A DNA stretch of 11,706 bases from Verrucomicrobia bacterium TMED40 (GTDB lineage Bacteria > Verrucomicrobiota > Verrucomicrobiia > Opitutales > Seribacteraceae). This document shows, piece by piece, positions 6,828 through 11,706 of this stretch. Where the stretch lies: the NCBI GenBank assembly GCA_002167605.1, contig NHCT01000055.1, forward strand, positions 1-11,706. Reading direction: 5' to 3'. A model generated the notes under the pieces. That model was not told the DNA's origin. It did not search any database and saw only the letters and a program-made list of their open reading frames with translations. The first letter of the stretch is position 1, and every line of letters begins with the position of its first letter. The position numbers and the translations under genes were made by a program.

Positions 6828-8579
6828 ATGAGTAAACGCGTCTTGGTTGCCTCGACTATTGGGGCAGTTGCCAAAAGTCTCGGAGGCCTATGTGAAAATC
6901 ATGGCGGAGAAGTCACCTATTTTGACCAGGGGAAAAGTCTGTGTAGGCAACTGATTGACGGGAAGTATGAAGTTTTGATGCTCGAACTCAATTTCATCGA
7001 GGGAGAACATCGGGATCTGATCGCTCGTCTTCGGTCAAAAAAACAACTTCAGGATTTATTTGTGGTCATTTATGCATCATCCGAAATGAACAAGGAGGAA
7101 CAAGCTAGAGTAAATGGAGTCAACGCAGTGCTTACCTCTCCCTTTACCGACTCCAAGATCGTTTCTCTTTTTAAGCGGGCCTTTTCCCTTCCCAAACAAT
7201 GTTTGTTCGTCAGTTCTTCATCACATGATGAATTTACCGCCGCATTGAAAAGTATGGGATATGATTTTGAACAAATCATGTCCGCCAAGGATGCATTGGA
7301 AGATGATTCTCCGCAAGTGCCCGACTTCATGGTTGTGGATTACAATCTTTCGGACCTCAAGGGGATCGAATTCATAGAAAGAGCAAAGGAATCTGATCGT
7401 TTGAAAACAGTTCCGGTGATGATGGCTTACAATGGGCGGGAAGCCGGAGAGATCGAGGAAATTTTAAATGCCGGGATCACCGATGTCATTCTCTCCCCTT
7501 TCGCTTCAGCTCAGAATATCAAGCGTATTCAGGATAAGTTTCCCTTGCCGCCACGCGGAAGAAGACTCCGGGCCCTTGTAGTCGATGACAGTCCGACTAT
7601 CCGTGATCTGATCGCCAGTATGTTCAAGGAACTCGATTATCAAGTAGAGACTGCGGAGAATGGTTTTGAGGGTTACAAGGCGGTCCAGCGGATCAAGCCG
7701 GATATCATCACCTCGGACTACGATATGCCCGTGCTCAACGGTTGGGAATTTTGCACGGAAGTTCGAGATCATGATGATTACAAGGATATTCCCATTATCA
7801 TGATTACAACGCGGGCAACAGAAATGGACTTAAAAAAAGGGAAAATCCTTGGCGTATCCGCTTATCTTGCAAAACCCTTTGCCAAAGATACTCTAAAAGC
7901 AGCAGTCGAGACTGCAATTACCACCGCTCGAAACAAGAAAGAGCAGGAAACCATAGCCAAGTTCGTTGCGGCCGATACCTTGAATGCCGTTAGTAGCATG
8001 GTGGACGAGCAACACGATGCGGGAAAGGGAGAATCCAAGCAAATTACGGTTCTATTTTCAGACATTTGCGCTTTTTCCTCTAAGTGCGAGAGGTTCTCTG
8101 CCCGTAAGATCATTAACCTGCTCAATACCTATTTTGATCTGATGGTTGAGGTGCTGTCTCAGAACAATGCCATTATCGATAAGTTCATAGGCGATGCCAT
8201 CGTGGCCCGTTTCGATTCGGGTGATCCTGCTACGGATGCCCTTGATGCCGTTCGGGGAGCTTGGGGTATGTGTAGGGAACTGGAGAGGTTCAACTTGGAT
8301 TCCTTCGAAGAAGTGCAAAGTCGAATTGGGATCAACAGCGGAGAGGTGATTTTGGGAAACCTAGGTTGTCACAAGCACAGGTTGGAATACGCAATGATCG
8401 GAGACAATGTGAATATTGGACAACGTCTTGAAAGTAGTGCCCCAAAGCAAGGAGTGATGATTTCCGAATCAACTTACAACCTAGTTAGAGACCACATTCT
8501 GGTTGGTGAAAGACAGGAAATAGAAGTTAAGGGCAAAAATGAAAAAGTCGCGGCCTACATATTGGAAGGCTTGAAATAA
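6828..8579 (+). CDS. Triple-receiver class III adenylate/guanylate cyclase
   Basis: This 583-residue protein is the likely output of the operon. Receiver 1 (about 1-118) is degenerate: it has no acidic pair, Glu53 at the phospho-Asp position, and SP (104-105) in place of KP. Receiver 2 (about 123-238) keeps Asp171 but also lacks the acidic pair and has SP at 223-224. Receiver 3 (247-365) is complete, with Asp253/Asp254, phospho-Asp297, Thr327 and Lys349. A helical linker leads to a class III cyclase domain (404-583). This has metal-binding Asp412 (FSDI) and Asp456 (FIGD), base-reading Lys452, and transition-state Asn529 and Arg533 (VNIGQR). The second base-contact position, Thr or Asp in most adenylate cyclases, appears to be Ala522 (YAMIGD). 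Lys452 favours ATP and cAMP, but the alanine leaves the substrate uncertain. The gene starts 22 bases after the sensor stop codon, without a Shine-Dalgarno sequence. Confidence 0.93.
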   Translation: MSKRVLVASTIGAVAKSLGGLCENHGGEVTYFDQGKSLCRQLIDGKYEVLMLELNFIEGEHRDLIARLRSKKQLQDLFVVIYASSEMNKEEQARVNGVNAVLTSPFTDSKIVSLFKRAFSLPKQCLFVSSSSHDEFTAALKSMGYDFEQIMSAKDALEDDSPQVPDFMVVDYNLSDLKGIEFIERAKESDRLKTVPVMMAYNGREAGEIEEILNAGITDVILSPFASAQNIKRIQDKFPLPPRGRRLRALVVDDSPTIRDLIASMFKELDYQVETAENGFEGYKAVQRIKPDIITSDYDMPVLNGWEFCTEVRDHDDYKDIPIIMITTRATEMDLKKGKILGVSAYLAKPFAKDTLKAAVETAITTARNKKEQETIAKFVAADTLNAVSSMVDEQHDAGKGESKQITVLFSDICAFSSKCERFSARKIINLLNTYFDLMVEVLSQNNAIIDKFIGDAIVARFDSGDPATDALDAVRGAWGMCRELERFNLDSFEEVQSRIGINSGEVILGNLGCHKHRLEYAMIGDNVNIGQRLESSAPKQGVMISESTYNLVRDHILVGERQEIEVKGKNEKVAAYILEGLK

Positions 8580-8796
8580 TTGATTATCTGGTCCCGCGGA
8601 ATCGATACTCCAATTTCTGACGCTCATCTGCAAAGAGCCCAAGCTGGTTCTGTAAAACCATTCAACCTATGCTAGGAAAGTTCGTGGGCCGGATGGATGC
8701 TGCGGTTGGCCGAGAGAAGCTCATCGATTTTCGTTTTGAAGAATCTTTTGGGTTTACGCAGATGCATGAACTCCTATATGTTCATCTTTCACTCAA
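8580..8796. other. Intergenic region between operon and tRNA
   Basis: This 217-bp stretch should contain the operon's transcription end, but no strong hairpin with a T-run is visible. A 5-bp hairpin (TGGTT/AACCA near 8645-8660) is not followed by T residues. The last 56 bases (8741-8796) are the tRNA upstream flank that is duplicated at 1145-1200. Confidence 0.5.
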
Positions 8797-8887
8797 GGAG
8801 AGATGGCAGAGTGGTCGAATGCGCTGGTTTGCTAAACCGGTGAGGAGCTAACAGTTCCTCCACGGGTTCGAATCCCGTTCTCTCCGC
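8741..8887 (+). repeat. Direct repeat, copy 2: tRNA upstream flank plus intact tRNA
   Basis: This is the partner of 1145-1291 at a constant offset of 7,596 bases. This copy contains the intact, foldable tRNA and is presumably the parental one. Upstream of 8741 the two loci no longer match. Confidence 0.85.
8753..8780 (+). promoter_or_regulatory. Likely tRNA-Ser promoter
   Basis: TTTACG (8753-8758) as a -35 box and TATATG (8775-8780) as a -10 box are 16 bases apart, and the -10 ends 16 bases before the tRNA 5' end. Both boxes lie in the duplicated flank, where copy 1 reads TTTAGG and TGTATG. The match to consensus is moderate. Confidence 0.45.
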
Positions 8888-8889
8888 CA
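8797..8889 (+). tRNA. tRNA-Ser (anticodon GCU)
   Basis: This is a complete 93-base class II tRNA. The acceptor strands GGAGAGA and TCTCTCC pair, followed by discriminator G and an encoded CCA. The anticodon arm is CTGGT-TTGCTAA-ACCGG, with anticodon GCT reading AGC/AGU serine codons. The long variable arm (GAGGA...TTCCTC) is typical of tRNA-Ser. The T arm is CGGG-TTCGAAT-CCCG in outline. A T-run (ATTTTT) follows the CCA directly. Confidence 0.97.
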
Positions 8890-9029
8890 TTTTTCGACCT
8901 CCCTGCCAACTTTAAGATTCGTGAACCGTTTCCTGAAGACAATAGGTTGGCCTTTTCTTTTGCCAAACATTCAGATGTGCTTTTAAAGTTTTTTTGAATT
9001 ACGAAAAGATTTACCAATTCCAGTTTTTC

Positions 9030-9509
9030 ATGCAACGCATCTTCATCCATCCCTATGCCTGGTTTTTGACTTTGGCTTTTCTAATCCTGACGGTCTCTTC
9101 CTGTCAGCAAACCCGTTACGAGGTGGTGGGCCAAAGCCAATCGCAACCACCTGTTGTCGCTCAGGAAAAAGAGGAGTTTCAAAAAAACGCAATTATTCTG
9201 AGGAAAAGTAACTTGGAAGCGTTGGCAGTGGGGAGCAATCGGATAGAGATCGAGGAACTGATGGGTCCTCCGGAGGGCAGAAGCCTGGATGGAGGGAATG
9301 GGTATCTTTGGGATTACCGCCGAGCGGTTCTTGATGAGGCAACCGAAAAAGTATTCAGGTGGAGCCTCGTGTCCTTCAAGTTTCTCAAGGGACGGTGTGC
9401 CTATGTAAGAATTCGTCTTGAGAATCCACCGGCTCAGCTTTTGCAGTTGGAAAACAAAGGGCAGGAAGGAAATGAAGCCTCTTCTGCTGTCGAAAACCCT
9501 GTTCCCTGA
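9030..9509 (+). CDS. Lipoprotein with BamE/SmpA-like domain
   Basis: Starting at the ATG at 9030 gives 159 residues with a classic lipoprotein signal: a hydrophobic stretch WFLTLAFLILT, then the lipobox VSSC with lipidation at Cys25. An upstream in-frame TTG at 8994 would add 12 residues and blur the signal, so the ATG is preferred. A short Gln/Glu-rich tether follows. Residues 57-130 then read like a BamE/SmpA/OmlA-type fold: LEALAVGSNRIEIEELMGPP, a turn, GYLWDYRRAV, and a strand-rich end (WSLVSFKFLKGRCAYVRIRL). That family acts as outer-membrane-assembly or envelope lipoproteins, but the match is by pattern only and the partner is unknown. The gene lies about 140 bases after the tRNA and converges with the next gene. 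Confidence 0.78.
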   Translation: MQRIFIHPYAWFLTLAFLILTVSSCQQTRYEVVGQSQSQPPVVAQEKEEFQKNAIILRKSNLEALAVGSNRIEIEELMGPPEGRSLDGGNGYLWDYRRAVLDEATEKVFRWSLVSFKFLKGRCAYVRIRLENPPAQLLQLENKGQEGNEASSAVENPVP

Positions 9510-9521
9510 AGCTAAGCGATG

Positions 9522-9559
9522 GTCCGTTTTCCGAGTAAAATGACTTAGGGAAGACGGAC
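9522..9559. terminator. Inverted repeat between convergent genes, possible two-way terminator
   Basis: GTCCGTTTTCC at 9522-9532 pairs with GGAAGACGGAC at 9549-9559 (11 positions, one of them a G-T pair), with a 16-base loop. The loop contains the TAA stop codon of the minus-strand gene (9545-9547), so the right arm lies inside that gene's last codons. No clear U-tract follows on either strand, which weakens a standard intrinsic-terminator reading. Confidence 0.45.
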
Positions 9560-10033
9560 AATGGAGATACCGCTGTTTTTGGAATTGATCTCGATCTTCT
9601 TGTTGTCAGAATCGAGAATATCAGCTTTGTCGGAGGAGGAAAGAGTGACGGTCAGGGAACCAGCCTGGTTGATGGGAAACTGATCGCCGGCTTGCAACTT
9701 CCTCCAATCCACTTCGTTGCCAAATTGATCCTGAACCAAAACCCACAGGTTGCCCTTGGCCTTGACCATGTACCTTGCCGAAACCGGTGGGGTGACTGCA
9801 GTTTGTGATTGGGAGTAGTTGGATGTACCGATGTAAGGAACACTGGATGCATAGCCGGAACCGGAAGGGTAGGGTTCGGTTACCCCGGCACCAGGATTTT
9901 GAGCAGGTATCGGAAAACCGGGATAGGGGGGTGGAGCATCAGGCAAAGTCGATGCGGCCCCGCCACCGCAACTGCAAAAAAGAAACACAACCAAAATCCA
10001 AATTGATTTCAGGAATTTTTTTTCTTTAGTCAT
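9545..10033 (-). CDS. Proline-rich lipoprotein with RodZ-C-terminus-like domain
   Basis: This is a 162-residue protein. A basic N-terminus (MTKEKKFLKS) and a hydrophobic stretch (IWILVVFLF) lead to FCSC, with probable lipidation at Cys22. The next 65 residues are rich in Pro, Gly, Ser and Tyr and look like a flexible tether. Residues 88-150 (VKAKGNLWVLVQDQFGNEVD, then WRKLQAGDQFPI, then SLTVTLSSSDKADIL) resemble the small beta-domain at the C-terminus of RodZ (DUF4115), which has the pattern W-V-x-V-x-D-x-x-G followed by L-x-A-G. RodZ itself is a membrane cytoskeletal protein. Here only that domain appears, on a lipoprotein, so the function is unknown. The ATG has no Shine-Dalgarno sequence. 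Confidence 0.75.
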   Translation of the reverse strand: MTKEKKFLKSIWILVVFLFCSCGGGAASTLPDAPPPYPGFPIPAQNPGAGVTEPYPSGSGYASSVPYIGTSNYSQSQTAVTPPVSARYMVKAKGNLWVLVQDQFGNEVDWRKLQAGDQFPINQAGSLTVTLSSSDKADILDSDNKKIEINSKNSGISIVRLP

Positions 10034-10068
10034 TTTGTTGATTTGCTTTTAACACTTACAGGGCTTTC

Positions 10069-10087
10069 AAACTTATTAGAAACTTAT
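10069..10087. promoter_or_regulatory. Two AAACTTAT direct repeats 11 bp apart
   Basis: AAACTTAT occurs at 10069-10076 and again at 10080-10087, one helical turn apart, in the 116-bp gap upstream of the minus-strand lipoprotein gene. On the minus strand they read ATAAGTTT and lie 36-54 bases before the ATG, where a promoter or regulator site would be expected. A TTGACA occurs further upstream on that strand (about 10115-10120), but its spacing to any -10-like box is poor. Confidence 0.3.
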
Positions 10088-10149
10088 AAGAACAGTTCAA
10101 CGTAAATATTATGTGTCAAAGTCGTGAAGATGATGCTCGTGCAGGGAGA

Positions 10150-11706
10150 TCAACGATTTTCACGATCTATGGATCGCAGAAAATATTCGTTGGTGGGGAT
10201 GGTTTCCTTCTTTTCACTTGGGTAAATAAGCAAGTGTCCCGAGCTTAACCATCCGAGAACATAATCTCCGCAAGGTGAAAAGGCACAACTAGAGAAGGGC
10301 GAGGATAGTTTTTCTCCCAAAATGGAAAAACAGGTTTCCGAGCCTTTTCTCCAAAGTCGCAAGGCTCCGTCTAGGCAGGTTAGGATCCATTTTTCATCGG
10401 GTGAATAAGCGATTTTCGCTTTTTCAGAATCGGGGAATTTTTGGATGAACTTGAAATAAGGCAGGATGGGCTCGAGCTTTTCCTTCGCAAGGGCGAAATA
10501 GTAATCTTCGGAGGTTTCCCATTCTCCATCTTTACGAATGATATAAAGGTTCTCCGATACAGGAAAACTTTTTACGAAACATTGCCCCGATTCTGTGCTT
10601 ACCAAAATCTTGTCACCGGATGGAGCAAAGGAAAAGTTTTGCACCTTTCTTAACTGGAGATTGACCGATTTGTAAAAGATCTTCGCGGAAGGAGCGAAGC
10701 AAGCCAGAATCCCATTGGCGGACAAAGTGACAATGGACTCTCCGTTCGGATGCCAAGAGGCTTTGATCCATTCTCCTTTTGCATTCTCGATTAAGGTTTT
10801 TTCCGATCCGGTCTTGAGATCATGGACGGAGATCGGGCTGTTTCGAGCGAAGTGCAGAACACGCATGCCATCGGGAGAGAATTCGAGATGGTCTGCCACC
10901 CTGCATTTTTTTGACCAAAGTTCGGCCCCGTCTTTTAGGGAATGCCCTTTCAGGAATCCGTCCAATCCCGAGGAAGCCATCCGCGATCCGTTATGATCGA
11001 TGGCCATGGCTGTGACTTCGCTCGCGTGTGAGATTAATTGCCCAACTGATTCCTTCTTCGATTCCTGTGCAATGAACAAAGTGCCATCCTTACACCCCCC
11101 CACAATGGTTCCATCTTTGGTTATCCTTAGGTGAATGATGCTCGCGTTGGAGTCAAAGAGAGAGACGGTTTTTTCTCCTGGTAAATCCGTTTTCATGAGC
11201 TTTCCCGAAGGAGTGCCGTAAATGAGGTTGTTGGTGATTGGGGATTTTCGAATTTGCGAGGAGTTCGGCAAACCCAGACTTCCCATGACAAAGGTGCCTG
11301 CGGGAATTCGGACCGGGGAAAGGTTTTTGATTTTCTTAAAATAGGAAGCTTCCGGTTCAACGAAGGTTCTTGGTTTTGGGTCGGATAGAACCGGTCCCAA
11401 GGCAACCCGGAATCCGGCGTCCGAGTTTTTTGCGGAAGGGGGTCGTCCTTGACGCACGGCGGAACGGCATTGATCGAACTTCGCCTTAAAGGATCCTCCT
11501 TTGATGATTTTAAAGGCTCCCATTTGTTGGAGTGGATCTTTTAAGCCAACTCTCGGTTGACTTCCTTGAAGATTGCCCGGTTGAACGGAATCAAGGCACC
11601 ATTCCCAAACATTTCCGTGCATATCGTACAAGCCCCATCCATTTGGTTTCTTCTGAGCAACCGGGCTGGCCCGATCATCGGAATTTTCGGTGTACCAACC
11701 AAGAGG
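10150..11706 (-). CDS. FGE-sulfatase/WD40 fusion protein (partial, N-terminus off right edge)
   Basis: The frame is open from the right edge (codons [14 protein letters not shown]...) to TGA at 10150-10152, giving 518 visible residues. The first ~100 are the C-terminal half of a formylglycine-generating-enzyme-like (SUMF1) domain: [33 protein letters not shown] and [12 protein letters not shown] (11631) within this motif is not the true start. After a linker comes a second FGE-type opening, [13 protein letters not shown] (about 11277-11315), which does not continue as an FGE domain. The remaining ~380 residues form WD40-type beta-propeller blades ([88 protein letters not shown]). Such fusions often serve as binding or scaffold proteins. 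Whether this FGE domain is catalytic cannot be judged from the part seen. Confidence 0.88.
   Translation of the reverse strand, partial: PLGWYTENSDDRASPVAQKKPNGWGLYDMHGNVWEWCLDSVQPGNLQGSQPRVGLKDPLQQMGAFKIIKGGSFKAKFDQCRSAVRQGRPPSAKNSDAGFRVALGPVLSDPKPRTFVEPEASYFKKIKNLSPVRIPAGTFVMGSLGLPNSSQIRKSPITNNLIYGTPSGKLMKTDLPGEKTVSLFDSNASIIHLRITKDGTIVGGCKDGTLFIAQESKKESVGQLISHASEVTAMAIDHNGSRMASSGLDGFLKGHSLKDGAELWSKKCRVADHLEFSPDGMRVLHFARNSPISVHDLKTGSEKTLIENAKGEWIKASWHPNGESIVTLSANGILACFAPSAKIFYKSVNLQLRKVQNFSFAPSGDKILVSTESGQCFVKSFPVSENLYIIRKDGEWETSEDYYFALAKEKLEPILPYFKFIQKFPDSEKAKIAYSPDEKWILTCLDGALRLWRKGSETCFSILGEKLSSPFSSCAFSPCGDYVLGWLSSGHLLIYPSEKKETIPTNEYFLRSIDRENR

Noticed and set aside
8669..8851. Plus-strand 60-codon open frame ending inside the tRNA
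   Set aside because: Its C-terminal residues (RWQSGRMRWF) are the familiar false translation of a tRNA-Ser gene.
1145..8889. tRNA repeats as attachment sites of an integrase-type genomic island
   Set aside because: No integrase or other mobility gene lies between the copies. The conserved part is the 5' side with the promoter, while the 3' half, which typical tRNA-targeting integrases preserve, is decayed. Duplication is the simpler reading, though other insertion routes remain possible.
8832..9050. Minus-strand 72-codon open frame
   Set aside because: It ends in the antisense translation of tRNA-Ser (GENGIRTRGG) and overlaps the signal peptide of the lipoprotein gene.

Overview
The window looks like a piece of chromosome from a marine-type Verrucomicrobiota bacterium of the Opitutae/Puniceicoccales kind. 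This placement is an inference. It rests on a Trp/Tyr-rich secreted-protein motif combined with InlB-type repeats, an FGE-sulfatase/WD40 fusion, moderate GC content, and the near absence of Shine-Dalgarno sequences in front of most genes. No rRNA or other taxonomic marker is present.

Layout, left to right. (1) Positions 1-1095, minus strand: the N-terminal part of a secreted or surface protein. It has a signal peptide, a Trp/Tyr-rich block and InlB-like repeats with a 213-bp period, and it runs off the left edge. (2) Positions 1096-1513: a gene-poor stretch holding a decayed copy of a tRNA-Ser gene with its upstream flank. (3) Positions 1514-8579, plus strand: a tight four-gene operon encoding a CheA-type hybrid kinase, a CheW adaptor, a soluble double-Cache protein with a relic MCP signalling tip, and a triple-receiver class III nucleotide cyclase. 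(4) Positions 8797-8889: an intact tRNA-Ser(GCU). Its promoter region and 5' half are the partner of the decayed copy at 1145-1291, so the operon lies between two copies of the same tRNA region. (5) Positions 9030-10033: two convergent small lipoprotein genes, one with a BamE/SmpA-like domain and one with a RodZ-C-terminus-like domain. (6) Positions 10150-11706, minus strand: the C-terminal part of an FGE-sulfatase/WD40 protein that runs off the right edge.

The operon is the centre of interest. It looks like a minimal chemosensory pathway rebuilt for second-messenger output. A cytosolic double-Cache protein would sense a small molecule, CheW and CheA would relay the signal, and phosphotransfer to the one intact receiver of the cyclase would change cyclic-nucleotide production. 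There is no CheY, CheR or CheB, no transmembrane receptor, and no obvious methylation helices. The receptor's MCP tip has lost the residues that usually contact CheA and CheW. The wiring between the parts is inferred from gene order and domain content and is not shown directly by the sequence.
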